A program made the translations under genes and the position numbers. A DNA stretch of 64,000 nt, from positions 62,001-126,000 of the forward strand of contig MCGT01000031.1 in assembly GCA_002104935.1 (NCBI GenBank). The letters are read 5' to 3'. This DNA comes from Hesseltinella vesiculosa (lineage: Eukaryota; Mucoromycota; Mucoromycetes; Mucorales; Cunninghamellaceae). The notes under the pieces were generated by a model, which did not search any database, was not told where the DNA came from, and saw only the letters and a list, made by a program, of their open reading frames with translations. This document shows positions 1-11,722 of this stretch, piece by piece (position 1 is the stretch's first letter; the number at the start of each line of letters is the position of its first letter).

Positions 1-1095
1 ACAAGCCGGTGTGTTTTGCTATCAGCCCATACTCTTCTGAATCGCCCTCCCTCGAACAAGCCACACTGAGCCCTGACCTCTCGCCTCACGTCACTGAAAA
101 CCAGAAAGCTGAACTCAAGAACATTTTGGATAATGCTCTTGTGCAAGTACCAGGAAGACCGTTGACTGTTACTTCTCTCATTGAATTTGGGATAGACACT
201 GGTGATCATAAACCTGTCTACACACCACCTCGTCACTTCCACCCTGACACGCAAATCAAGATCGATTCAAAACTCAACGAACTAGTGAAGCTCGGTGTCA
301 TGGATAAAAAGACATTCTCGCAATGGTCCTCTCAAGTCGTGCCCGTCACCAAACCGAACGGTGATATGCGTATCTGTGGTAACTATGTGAAGCTCAACAA
401 GATCACGAAGACAATCGAATACCCTTTCTTTGCTATTCATGCGTTGCTGCAATCGCTGGGTAATGCCTGTATTTTTTCAAAAATCGACCTTGCTTCCGGG
501 TATCATCAAATTCCAATTAGGGAAATGGACAAGGAAAAAACCACCCTCGCCACTCGTACTGGTTTTTACCAATACACGGTTATGCCCTTTGGTATTCGCA
601 ATGCCCCTGCCGTTTTCCAGTCATTAATGGATCATGTCCTCGGTGCAATGAAGGCAACATGTGCATTTGCGTACCTCGACGACATCGTTGTTTCTCTGCC
701 TCAACCGATCAACATCTCCTCGATTTACAATGTGTCCTCACCGCCCTCAAAGCTGCAAATTTGTCAATCAACCTAACCAAGTGCTCATTTTTGCTGAATC
801 AAATTCAGCACCTTGGATTCATCGTTGACAAAAATGGTATCACTCCAAATCCCGAAAATGTCCTTCCAATCATCCAGTATCCACAACCCACAGACATCAA
901 TGCACTCGAACGATTCCTTGGCATGGCTGGTGTATACCAACGATTTATCTCCAAGTATTAAATCCTGGTGGATCCACTGCGCAGGCTTAAAAAAAAAGGT
1001 GTGCCCTACAATTTTGGCCCAGAACATGCTAAATGCTTTGGTAAGTGCCTTATGTCTTATCCATCCTCCACGTAAGACAACGCTGGTTGATGATT
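1..1095 (+). mobile_element. Ty3/gypsy retrotransposon reverse transcriptase remnant
   Basis: Reverse-transcriptase part of a Ty3/gypsy pol polyprotein, cut by the window edge at its 5' end. Visible landmarks are KIDLASGYHQI, MPFGIRNAP and the catalytic box in FAYLDDIVV. The frame is lost near 700-710. It resumes one frame over with KCSFLLNQIQHLGFIVDKNG and FLGMAGVYQRFISKY, then the RT/RNase H linker (FGPEHAKCFGK) to about 1060. No RNase H, integrase or LTR follows before unrelated sequence. It is therefore a dead 3'-truncated fragment. Recognition rests on the conserved RT blocks. Confidence 0.9.
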
Positions 1096-1185
1096 TTGTC
1101 GAGCAGATCACTGGGAAAAAAAGTGTTCATGTCAGGATGGCTTCGGTTCGTCTTCAACAACAAAATCGATGACAGAGATCTACCA

Positions 1186-1461
1186 TTAGAAAGAACAAAT
1201 TAAAATATAAGAATTTTCCATATTTGAATAACACAACTTACAAAAGGTGATGACTTGAGATTCCATCTGTACGGAACTGGATTTGATATAATCCATTACA
1301 AACATTTGAAATTTGTAAAAGCAATCAGATACATCAACATTCTCCACAACAAAACGATCAGTCATGCTAGGATTCTTGATATCGAACAACATTTGATAGT
1401 AGAGTTCAGAAGATTCTTCTCTGGTTGTGACGTCATCTCCAATATCAGGTGTATCAGACAT
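1186..1461 (-). CDS. Short open frame, unrecognised
   Basis: A 91-codon frame starting MSDTPDIGDDVTTREESSEL. It has normal-looking composition (DRFVVENVDVSDCFYKFQMF) but no motif I recognise. It lies downstream of and in the same direction as the zinc-finger frame at 1544-1795, and the two could be exons of one decayed gene. No clear splice pair joins them. Confidence 0.25.
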   Translation of the reverse strand: MSDTPDIGDDVTTREESSELYYQMLFDIKNPSMTDRFVVENVDVSDCFYKFQMFVMDYIKSSSVQMESQVITFCKLCYSNMENSYILICSF

Positions 1462-1543
1462 ACTGTAACAGGGTGGGACTGAAGATGATCTTAAAGGAGG
1501 AAAAAAACAGTCTGTATCACTGGAAAAGTCTCTTGATATCTAT

Positions 1544-1795
1544 TTACGTATGTTTTGTAGTTATATGATTCACAAGAAAGTGCAATGATTCAAAGTATTC
1601 ATGACATCCAGGACACCCAAAGTACATAATGGCATCTCCAACGTTTTCTTTCACAAATTCATGGTGAGGTTTTAATGTTTTGCAGCCAACAGGGTAATCT
1701 GTTATTAATACGTGATGCCTTTTTTCCAAATGGAGCCGCATCCATCTGTGCTCGTTGAAGGCTGAGTGATTGCAGAATGGACAACGTAATTCAAT
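1544..1795 (-). CDS. C2H2 zinc-finger protein fragment (two fingers)
   Basis: Open frame of about 84 codons with two C2H2 fingers. The first is C-x2-C-x13-H-x4-H (CPFC ... HLEKRH). The second is C-x2-C-x12-H-x4-H (CPGC ... HITTKH), just before the stop. An in-frame TAA sits immediately upstream at 1796-1798, and the only ATG (1741) falls inside the first finger. Either an upstream exon was missed or this is the 3' remnant of a broken gene. Predicted role if expressed: nucleic-acid binding. Confidence 0.5.
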   Translation of the reverse strand: MELRCPFCNHSAFNEHRWMRLHLEKRHHVLITDYPVGCKTLKPHHEFVKENVGDAIMYFGCPGCHEYFESLHFLVNHITTKHT

Positions 1796-2064
1796 TTAAA
1801 TCTTTTCCATACCAAAAGAGAAGGGAGGAGTGGAATCCAGAGAAAGAGACTTCGACCTCATGGCATGACTCGCAACAGGAGGAGATGGCGTTGTGGATGG
1901 ATGACAGATGATGTTACGGATTCTCTTCTTGTTGTGGTTCACAGAATCTATGAAAGATTCAGCAGAATCAAGACACAAGGACTATGCGACGCAATAAATT
2001 GTCAGATTTCTCTATCTTTCTTTCCCTCTTCATTATTTTCCTTTTTTTTTTTTTTTTTTTTTTA

Positions 2065-3841
2065 CCTTGAACAGCATTAGGTTCTTCAAAAGAACTTTGA
2101 TGGCTGCACCCAGCCCTTTCGATCTTTCTGGAAATGTAAAGGTAGAGACACGGCGTAGCACATAAAAACCTTTTGCTTCCAGAGACAATGTATATACAAT
2201 GGCTTCAAAGCCTACCGCATGAAATAAGAGAAGATTTTGAGCGGAAAGAAAATGAAGAATTTGTAATTTCCTACCCAGTACTTGTACCAGACAGAGCTTC
2301 AAGCAAGATTGCAAAGTACCATGGCTCTGTTTGATCAAGTCGTTGAGTTGAGATTTACCGTTGAGGAGCAACTTGGTTTTGTCATGGTAGAACTTCTTCG
2401 ACGCGACGCACCTCCCAAACTCAGCTTGTCCCATGTCATTGCCGCGGGGCGACTCAGAACAAACAATCCGGAGGTCCAAGCGCGCACCTGTTGGCTCTTC
2501 TGCAGTAGAGAGCGTATCACCCCTAACATCAAGTAAAAACAAGTATAAATATCTGGGTGATCCGTCAAAGTAGTAGGACTGACCAGTATGTTGTCAGTCC
2601 AGAATTCCGAAACGTTAACTCGACAGGAAGCCCCCAAAACTTTCACGATGTAGTAGCCTCAGGCATATTTGCTGATGCTTGAAAAATTCTTCGATCAAAG
2701 GCGTGAAGTTCAATTCTATGATGAAAAGCTTGTAAGGGATCAATTTTTTGGGTCTTGTAAGACTTGGGACTTGCATGTGTCGGATTATCTGCAGCTGGGC
2801 CGAGTTGGAGGAGCGAAGCATAAGGGAGACTACTTGCCGAACAGCATTGTTCCAATCCCGGTTGATCTGTGGCAATAAAAAAAAATCAGCTGGCCCAATG
2901 GGACCTGAGTGACTTACGTTTTTTTTGTCAATGGAAGTCAGTAGTTTTTCGATGTCGTCGTCCAACGCTGGTAGGTCGAACGGCGTATGGAATTTTGTTC
3001 TGAGTTCATTTTGAGCAGCTGGGTTGAGTGCAGCAAGCTGGCTGCCTGGTGAAGTGTCGGTTAAGTCCAAAACGCCATTCATGCCAGCGCTGCCAGAAAA
3101 ATAAAAAAAAAATGAAAAAACTATAGACGACACCTCTCTCAAGATCATACTTCAAGTAATAAACAGCTTTGTCATTTTTGCGTTCCTTGTTTTCAGTGGC
3201 GTGTGATTGCAAAAACATCCCAACGGTTCCGTTCACTCCATCGACAAAGATTTGATCGGACCCAGTCTGTATAAACTAGAAGGATTCTTGTGAGCTCAGA
3301 CAGATGCAGCTCACGACAAATCGGACTTTCTCGATTTCGATGGTCTTCTTGTGCCAAGTGGTGTGGTTGCGTTCCTTTTCTTTGCAGAGACTTTGGCTTG
3401 GTGGATTTCAAATTGCAGCTCTTCACGACGAAGAGCGGCACTTTTCTGGTTGCTTCGAACAAGTTCATTTTCCCAGAAAGCCTTCACATTTTTAAACTTG
3501 AGACACTGCCAAAGGAGAATCTTGTCACATAGTATCTCATTTTTTTTTTTTTCATTCTTTCATTTTCTTCAACTTACACCAAAATTAGATTCAAGACAGA
3601 GTTTGCCCATTCTTTTGCTTCGTTACTACCAACTTCAAGTAGTTTTCGAACGGCACTCTTGTATTCATCCTCTGCCATTTCTTTGACGTCAATTGTAAAT
3701 TCGCCAACGAGATAGAATTCAGGTAAGCCATTGTTATTTTTAAAGTTTTCTTTTAGCCATTTGGCACTGTCCCTGTACAAAATCAGCAAGTTAAGAAAAA
3801 TCAAAACATTTTAGCTTCATTTCCACAAACCATGAGGTCAT
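2065..3841 (-). pseudogene. Degraded lineage-specific gene with PD-(D/E)XK-like core
   Basis: Several coding-like exons. A plausible start is the ATG at 3841, with an 11-nt first exon spliced to 3772 (DSAKWLKENFKNNNGLPEFY). Further exons carry KAFWENELVRSNQKSAALR, DLTDTSPGSQLAALNPAAQ and RDWNNAVRQVVSLMLRSS. The last carries GARLDLRIV followed by MGQAEFGR and a K-rich helix. The D ... xEF spacing resembles the core of a PD-(D/E)XK nuclease fold. At least two junctions (near 3120 and 3285) and the stretch near 2620 cannot be joined in frame, so I call it a pseudogene. Related in style to the genes at 32.6 and 40.8 kb. Function unknown. Confidence 0.45.
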
Positions 3842-4184
3842 TATCAAAAAGATGCGAACAGTGATAAAAAAAAACAAAGATAAAGAAGAACAGTGATAAA
3901 AAAAACAAAGATGAAGAACTGAGAAGAAAAATCGGAGGACTAATTAAAAGAATGGTGGGTGGGCAATGGCAAAACGTGAGCAGGCAAAAGAGAGGAACAG
4001 GATAAGGCAAAAGAAGAGTGTCCCAGGCAGAAAAAGAGCGAAGCAAGTAGACAAGAGCCAGGATCCTCTTGAATCGTCTGGCATTGGCTCTTGTGCAAGG
4101 TCGTTTCCCACGCGAAGTTGAAAAATATTTTATTCATGCGAAAAAAAAAGAGGGGAATCAAACGTTTGCGTGAAAAAACCCCGA

Positions 4185-7100
4185 CTAAGCGACCTTGGGC
4201 AGCAGTTTTTCCAAACTGCGAATGAGATATGTTTGTGTGCTTTCGGAACCCTCAAAAGGTAAATCATAGAAGAGACGGTTGGCAAGCTCACGGTGAGCGT
4301 CATAAGCGAGGTTGTCGGCAAATTCTGGAGAAGCAGACAGTGTGACCTTGTTCTTTTCCACCCAAGTGTTCCAAAAGGTGAGCTGGGCATCTTGCATAAT
4401 CACAGGGATATCTACATTGCCTTGGACCATCTTGCCAGCATAAGCAGGGGATTGTATGATATCATATGTCAGGGCCAGCATCTCGACGGCGATCTGGCGT
4501 TGGGCAGGATCGGCAAAAAAGCTGAGGAATCCTTCGACAGCCAAGGCAAAGCTGAATTCACCAGGAGTTTTGTCCAGCACAGTGGGGTCGCGAGGCAAAT
4601 AATGGTCGCCGATCAACAGACCATGGCATTGGTCCAGTACTTTCCAAGTGCGGGGGAAGAAGTCCTTGGGCACTCGATTCAGGGCACCATCGTTCATACG
4701 GCGACGGAACCAGCGGCCATGCGATGTTGGGAACAGCTGATGAATGTTCTTCTCCGTCACTTGTTGATCATTGTGAGTCCTGTCCAAAAAGTTGAATTGG
4801 CGCTCCACGATCTCTGTAGGACCATCCATAGCATGCTTGTGAATTTCCACTGCCGACGATGGGTCACCTACGTGAAAAAAAAAACATGCGTTTCCGTGCT
4901 CAGTGTCTGTTTCAGCCACCCCTCCACCCTCTCGCACCCACGAAATTCTATCTTACCTTTTTCAGCGATCAAAACATACGAGTCGCGGTATTGCACTTGT
5001 TGAATAGTTTTGCTACCAAGAGAAACAAGGGCGTCGGTGGCTCCAGGCGTTAGGTGCTCGGTAAAGTCATCCCGGGCAGAGATGATGACAATCATTTCGG
5101 TCGGTAGGGATTGGACAAAGCTGGCGAAATCGTCGCTTTCACGTGTGGAAATATGGGTGTCAAAGGAGGCATGCTCCATGATCAGCTTGTCATGTCGGTC
5201 TACAGCCCATACATGGATGCCTCGCGACTTGGCCACCATGGCATAACCATTGATATCTACCTTGGCAAAATTACCAGCATGGAAACCGGCAGACTGAGCG
5301 CGGATGATGATCTTGTTGTCGTCACGGTTCATGGGAATGGCTGTTTGGTTATCGAGTTCGGTATCGCAGCTTTCCAGTTCGTCGGCGGGGCGGGGCTCAT
5401 TGGGCGCAAGAGCGGATGTTGGGGATGTGCGCTGGAGAGCCAAGGACATGTTCAAGGTTAACAATCCTGCAGCATGGTCGCGGACGAGCATATCGACATT
5501 CTTTTGAATCAAGCTGGGACCAGAGAGCACGGTGCCCAAAAGGCATTGCAGGTCAAAAGGCGACAGCTGCATGAGGTGTTCAATGGCAGCTTCTTCGTCA
5601 CAGTGATTCAGGCGGCGAATTTCTTCGCGGAGAGCAATAATGATATAATGGGTACGTAGGCGCAAGATACCGTCAAACATGGATGGGTTGGTTCGGATGA
5701 AGCCGCCGAGGTAGTTGATGATTTCTTGAACAACCGGGCCTTCACGAACGTCTTCGGCACAATGTTTCTGGATCATCTTGGCGACAGTGGCAGGGCCCAC
5801 AGCGCTGGAAATGAAATATTCAAAAGGACCAGAACCAATGGAAACTTGCTTTTGACGGATGACGAGGTCGATGATGTTGATGGTCAGCGATGGTACGTCC
5901 TTGCACAGCAAACCGGCCGCCTGGCGAGCGATGGACCAATACTTTCGATGGACAGCCTTGAGATAGACCTCCTCCAGCAGCTGGCGCAGAGTGGCCTGCA
6001 GGTCGCCACCCAAGTAGAAATCCATATGTTCGCAAGACACCAGATATTGGAGCAAATCGACCTGATCGTACAAATTCTCAGATTGGAGCAGGCTATCGAC
6101 GGCAGGCTGGAATTGGGTCTTGTCACCCAGTGTCAATGCAAGGACATGGTCAGGTCTGTCTTGTATCACTGCACTGGAGGTGTTAATCTTTGGTGGTGGC
6201 GAACCATGGTGTGGCAAAGCCGCTGGTGGAGGTGATGATGATAATTCTGTGGCAGTCATCGCGATGGTGGGTGTTTCTGAAGACAGGGAGGCAGGTGAGC
6301 CACCACGGCCAGGAGTGCTAGTATCGGCATGATCTTTGAGACGGAAGATTGGTTGTTTTCCTAGATGAAAAAAAAAAAAAGATCAATACATTTCCAACCA
6401 GATCTATTCATGTTTTGGTGCCACCATGTTGCTTACCTTGCTGGTTGGCCTCACCCATGTTTTCTAAAGCCTGAACCACTTCTTTAAAGTAGCCTTCGTC
6501 TTCAATTTTATCCAGAGGCGTACCAAGAGATCGGCCATGGAAGGAGCTTCGTCGTTTGGGTGTACCAGGGATGCCAGGTGTACTGGCTTGAGTCTTGGAT
6601 TCGTCGAATCCGAGGCGGCCGACATACTTTTGTTCCTTGTGGACCTTGAGGATACACTGCCACTCATCACGGGCTTTCTCAAGCAAAAAGTCCAAGCCAG
6701 CAATATTACTAGTGTTGAGGGTTTCGACCAAACGACATAATCGGACACGCACACCATTGCTGGAGCCGGAGCGCAAGTTCATGAAAAAGTTGAGCAGGTT
6801 TTTACATGAACTTTCGACAGCAATGTCTGAGCTCAATCCTTGGCCCAATACCATTTCCTTTGTCAAAATCACCGTCATGGTTGGGCGGCCTGGCAAGGTC
6901 CAGTTGTCGCGGGCAAAGGCCATTTCACTTTCAAACGTGGACACTAGCAAATCCGGATCGGCATTCAAGTAAAAGGTTTCGCTGTCCATAAAATGAGGTG
7001 TAAATGTGTACACATGGCCTTCCATTCGATAGAGACGAGACGTGCCCAACACGCCCACGGGTCTAAAACGAAAGGAAAATGGTTATCAAGCTGCCCAGGT

Positions 7101-9120
7101 CCGCTGTTTTCTTCTTTTTTCTTTTTTTACCTTTTTGGTCGGCCGGTGAGACCAAGTTTGGTGTTGCTGCCCAAAGAGTAATACACGTCAGCCAAGGCAC
7201 TCGGAGGTAAGACTGTGAACTGGTTGGAGATCTGGTCAACCGTCTGGGTTTCCAAACCATGGGTGGCCAATGCTGCTTGCAGTTCTTCATCTTCGGCAAG
7301 CAAGACGATCTGGACCAGCGTGTCCTTTTTTCGGCCTTTCACGGCAAAACGACGGCCCAGTGGATCCATCTCCGACGGTGACAACAGGCCTTCGCTGATC
7401 AGATTGCCGAGCAGATAGAGGGAAAGGGCCCAGACAAGAGGGGTGTTGTCGTTGGGGATACGGTCTTGGGAGTTGGGGTTGGCGCGTTCAGCATTGATTT
7501 TGTCTGCTGGCACATAGTACAGCTCAGGCACTAACGGCAAATGCAAATTTCCGTCCTCGTGCGGTTGAAGAATCGCATTGTCGGGAGCATTGTCTGGTAG
7601 GCTGGGTGCCGTAGGGTGAGCAGGGTCCCAAGCACATGAATCGATGACAACGTTGCGAAGCTTGTGTTGGTACTCTTTCACCTGGTCATGGTTGTTCGTG
7701 AAAAGACCTTCAAGGAGGAGGTAGGTAAAGAACAACGGCCACTCGGATTCTATATTTTCAAAGACCTTGAGTTCACTGTTGTTGTAGTGCAGGCGGCTGG
7801 TGTCCTCGACCACGGTTTGATGGCCATCGCGTAAGAATCGCTTCCAGCCATAACGGCCTTCCAGTTTAGCCTTGGCATCGGCTCGCGTGCGTTCAATCAG
7901 TTCTGGGTCATCCACGGCAAAAGCTGGGAACCCAATGACCGATAAGACCGATCCGTCTACTTCCTTGGAATTGGATTCTCGAGGTAAGAAGCTTTTAAGG
8001 GTGGTAGCATTGCGCGTGAGTTCATCGGGTAGTACATAAATGACCTTGGTTGTGGTACAGACAGGCGTACAAAAAAAAAAGAGAGAGAGGCGGATGTGAT
8101 GAGTTGCTCTCATCCAAAAAAAAAAAAAAAGGATTACCGAGAGTGGGCCACCACGCGCACCGAACATATTAACGCCATTGATTGCTCTTAGAGCCGCCAC
8201 AGCCATGCCAATGGAAGACGAATTCAGTTCCGGTTGTCCATTGTTTGTTTTGTCACCACGTTCCCATATCCCAAAGTCAGGTGTGCGATAGGCGCCTACG
8301 AAAAAAAAAAAAAAGATAGGCTCAAAAATGCGGAAAGGTGAGAGAGATTCTTACGTTCGATGTAAAATACCAAATTTTGAATAAAATCCACTTCATCCTG
8401 CGTGTAGATAATTTGCAATCCGCTTGTCGTCATGTCAGCTAAAGCCACCAGGAACAGACTCGTAGCATCGATCTGATAATAGAGATTGGTTTGCATAAAA
8501 ATAAAAATAAAAAACGCGACCAAGTTACCTGTAAATGCCCCCAATCGGCATCTCCCACCACAGTGGCGCCTGTTTCTGTCTTGTACTTTGCATGCAAAGA
8601 GTCTAAAATATGTTGTGTGTTCTTGAATTTTTCCACTTTGCTGGCCTGGCGCATCATCGCAAAAAGTAATCCACGCATCAGTTTGACTACGGCATGTTCC
8701 AGTTCAACTAGGAAAACAAAAGATGGAGCTGGGCGAGCACACGCATTGTCATGCTTACAGGTTCTTCCAGTGTCTTCGTCCAAACGGCGATAAGCAAGAG
8801 CCAACCCATACACTGCGTAAATGGAATAGACATTATCTCTGGAAAAGAAAACAGTGAGATGGATTGGTTTATTATGCCGTTACTTTACCTAACCCAAGCA
8901 TCGGTATAGTCACCATGACTCTGTTACACCGGAGCAGTGGGAAGAAAAAGGTGTAAGTTCGAGCAAGGCATAAAAAAGGGGACGGAAAGCAGCTTACGGT
9001 GATGGCAACAGAAGCAGGGATCAAGCCACTGGCAGCGTTCTGCTTAGAGAGAATGGCAATATTGATGACATTATAGTAATAGTTCAATCGTTTCATAGCA
9101 TGTTCCCGCTGAAACGTCAT
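4185..9120 (-). CDS. Phosphorylase b kinase regulatory subunit (alpha/beta type) with embedded FAM3/ILEI-like domain
   Basis: Ten exons: 9120-8998, 8938-8889, 8838-8759, 8707-8529, 8472-8355, 8295-8138, 8044-7131, 7062-6437, 6360-4957 and 4867-4185. They give 1444 residues. The N-terminal GH15-like half matches animal phosphorylase kinase alpha blocks: [66 protein letters not shown] and [17 protein letters not shown]. The C-terminal block [17 protein letters not shown] is also conserved. The animal subunits are about 1100-1240 aa. The surplus includes a domain at residues about 1098-1218 with [32 protein letters not shown] and other FAM3/ILEI signatures. Known role: regulatory scaffold of the kinase that activates glycogen phosphorylase, in the cytosol. 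Start chosen at CACCATGA (9120). An upstream coding exon cannot be excluded. Confidence 0.93.
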
Positions 9121-9199
9121 GGTGAAAGGACGAAGACAAAACAAAAAAAAAAAAAAAGAATAGGAAACCGCCGCATGGGATTTTTTTTTTCTTTCCGTT

Positions 9200-9345
9200 A
9201 TCGTCGGCATCTCCGATTTCACGCTTTAGGCGAAAAAATAGGACGGAAGTGGTCTGACCACGCCCTCGTTCGTGCTGTGTCACAACAGTCAACCATGTGT
9301 CACTCTGCTTGTCTTTCTCATTGTTTTCGTCCGACGAGGCTCTAG
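9200..9345 (-). other. Coding-like segment upstream of the phosphorylase kinase gene
   Basis: After a good acceptor (tttattttactag) a frame reads ASSDENNEKDKQSDTWLTVV then TQHERGRGQTTS. It could be an alternative 5' exon of the phosphorylase kinase gene. It could also be the last exon of the gene ending near 9620, since the phase fits if CATAA|GTAAGTGC near 9620 is used as a donor. No clean donor follows it. Left unresolved. Confidence 0.3.
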
Positions 9346-9619
9346 TAAAATAAAAATCAATAAAAAAACGGGATGGGGTTGGTTTCGTTTTAATGGGCAG
9401 GGGGGGGGGTCCGAGGTATGAGGTAGAAATACACTTTATTCATGAATGATTGTCGCAGATAAAAAAAATAAATGTCACAAGGGAAAACATGGATGAAGTG
9501 AACGAGACAGGAGAGAAATTACACCAATGACAATAGGGATAACCAAGGAAAAAAACAGGCCAAGTTGAAATAAAGAGAAATGAATGGAGACGTTCATACA
9601 AATAAAAGTGTGCACTTAC

Positions 9620-10345
9620 TTATGGGGCAACCCCACTGTATCCAAGCCGTTAGGCGACAGGGCTGGCGTCAACCACCCCGGAAAAGCGTTGTTGTTAAAA
9701 ATGGTGGTAATGGACACGCGCAGTGAACCATCTACCCCAGGAAAAAAAAAGAGAGAGAGAGAGAGCAGGACAGGGAGCTTGGGGTTGGCGTCAGAAACAC
9801 ACCAACCAGAGAACAGGCTTTGTCTTCAGGACTTGTTTACATCTTGCTTGTATTTTTGAGAACTTGACAATGAGAAAGAAAATAAAAAAAAACGGGAATC
9901 TCCACTCTTTAAATACTTTTCGAAAGGCTGGCGTTTCCCAAGAACACACATCCTGTCGGAGATGAACACGGCCTCTTCTGACCACAAAATCTGCGCAACA
10001 AAGAACCTATGGCCCCTTGGATGTTACAGGTGCAGCACACTCTTGTGGCACAAGAGAGTGTGTGATTTCACTGCGTATCACGTCAGAGGCGTGCAACTCA
10101 CAATGGAATTGAACAAACACTGCTCGTTTATTTCTTTGGGGGCGGTTGTAACGAATGTTGTCAGCCAGATGAAAAGAAAACAGAGAAAAGGGAGAGTGAT
10201 TCTTTGTTCTTTGTTGGGGATTTCCCGTCCATCACCTACATCCACGGCTAATTTAACGATCAATATGAGACAAAGTGATAACATCAAAAGAGGAAGAATC
10301 TGACAATTTGAAAACCAAGGGCGACATTTCGCCATTCCCAAGGCG
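9620..10345 (-). CDS. Unresolved gene; hydrophobic N-terminus and conserved last exon
   Basis: The clearest part is the exon 9740-9620 (DGSLRVSITTIFNNNAFPGW ... DTVGLPHK, then TAA). A broken copy of this exon lies at 35.2 kb, which supports it being real. Upstream on the same strand are ILWSEEAVFISDRMCVLGKR (about 9990-9890) and ELHASDVIRSEITHSLVPQE (about 10105-10040). An ATG near 10345 opens MAKCRPWFSNC followed by a strongly hydrophobic stretch that could be a signal anchor. The exon links between these pieces were not resolved and I do not recognise the family. The next gene downstream, in the same orientation, is the phosphorylase kinase subunit. Confidence 0.4.
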
Positions 10346-10466
10346 ACATTTCGGCTTGCATTTTTGGTCAATTCAAAATGGAAAATGAGCCATTTCTAAA
10401 ATCTGTGTGTGACAATAATTTTTATCAAAACGACGGTTGAAAGTAGGTAGAAATACAAAAGGGAGA

Positions 10467-11220
10467 TTAGGCTGTCTTGTCAGAAGACAGATAGTTTGGA
10501 TCATTGGCAAGCTTCCGGCTAAGATTGTCGTACCAAGTTTGGAAGACTTTGATAGGCAGGTAAGACCGTTCAGCAACCTGCCCCAAGACGACAGCATCCA
10601 TCGGCAGCTCTTGTACCGCAAACGAGGTCACATAGTTGAATAAATTATCAATCACCCGAGATGCCATTCGACCGACTTCAGTCATGGACACTTTTTGCTG
10701 CAGCGGTGTGGCCTTGACGAGTCCCGATTTCAGCGTGTCCAGCTGCTGTTCTACTGAGGCTACGGGTTCGATCGAGATGCCCAGAGTGGCTGTTTGGTCT
10801 TGGACCATCCCATCTGCACTTTTGCTGCTGCTGATACGGAAGATCGCGCTGGGTTTATCGTTGGAGAGACTGCGAAGAAGAAGTCAACTAGCGTTAGTGA
10901 GTTTGCAACAGTTCAGGCTCGCTTTTCCGTACCCTCCTAACAATTGCCAATCCTTGTTCTGCCAAAGCAAGTGCACCGTCGCAGCATAACCCGGTTCAAA
11001 GGGCACATTTCCAAGTAAAAAAACGACAAGGTGATTGACGCTTTGAGCTTCTGCTAGCTCCAAAACGTACTTGTTGACATCGACCTGTTGGAGGTTGGTT
11101 TGTACCTAAACCAATGAGAAAAAGAAGTGATTAAGATGGTTGAATGTTACAAGAGTCTTGTTGCTATAGTGATGTCTATTATTGCTTTACTAATCGGCCA
11201 GCTGCAATACAACCAAACAT
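10467..11220 (-). CDS. Hikeshi/OPI10-family protein (DUF775)
   Basis: Three exons (11220-11191, 11105-10933, 10869-10467) give 201 residues, close to the roughly 197 aa of human Hikeshi. Diagnostic blocks: MFGCIAAGRLVQT at the start, HLVVFLLGNVPFEPGYAATV, WQLLGGLSNDKPSAIFRI, and a C-terminal LPIKVFQTWYDNLSRKLAND. The 10-codon first exon MFGCIAAGRL is followed by intron GTAAAG and ends exactly at the conserved GRL|VQT junction. Known family role: nuclear import carrier for Hsp70 under heat stress in animals; OPI10 in yeast is linked to inositol-regulated transcription. It is divergent from the hydrolase gene at 11723, with a shared upstream region of about 500 bp. Confidence 0.93.
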
Positions 11221-11722
11221 GGAAGCACCCTTGGACGTGAAGAAAAAAAAAGAAACCCACAGAAAAAAAAAACCTGCAGCGCGACCACCGACCAGCTCCA
11301 AAGGAGTTCCTCCCATTGGCTGAGGATGTCCTGGCTTTTGAAATTTTTTTCCTTGTAGATTTCCTTGGAGAGCAGCAAAACCAGGTGGTTTCCCTTTGAT
11401 GAATGAAGATGCTCACCATGCCTTGGCATTAAGCTTTCTTGACCACTTCTTCATTATTCTGTTTTTTCGTCCAAACCTGCTTGTTTGGGTAATGGTGGAC
11501 GTCACTGTGCTGCGGCTTTTGGCCAATGAGAGCAAACAGAAGGACGGGATCAGGTGGTGGAATCCGTTAGCATGGGTCATGCATCGCGCCTGGCCATTAT
11601 TTCGTTGGAAATTGGCCGGATGACCAAAAAAGGGTCGACCAGGCACAGCCTCCTTCATGGATCACAAAATGAATAAAAGGAGATGGGGCGAAGTTCCCGT
11701 TTATTTCCCACCATCTTTCCTG
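11221..11722. promoter_or_regulatory. Divergent intergenic promoter region
   Basis: About 500 bp between the start of the Hikeshi-like gene (minus) and the first alpha/beta hydrolase (plus). A TATA-like AATAAAAGG lies at about 11672, roughly 50 bp before the chosen hydrolase start. An in-frame upstream ATG at 11657 would add 22 residues not shared with the paralogue. No other element is evident. Confidence 0.4.

Noticed and set aside
961..1180. LTR or integrase following the gypsy RT
   Set aside because: Only the RT/RNase H linker is recognisable. No TG...CA repeat or integrase motif seen.
5010..6235. Several plus-strand frames of 60-170 codons
   Set aside because: Antisense shadows of the phosphorylase kinase exon, whose family identity is certain.
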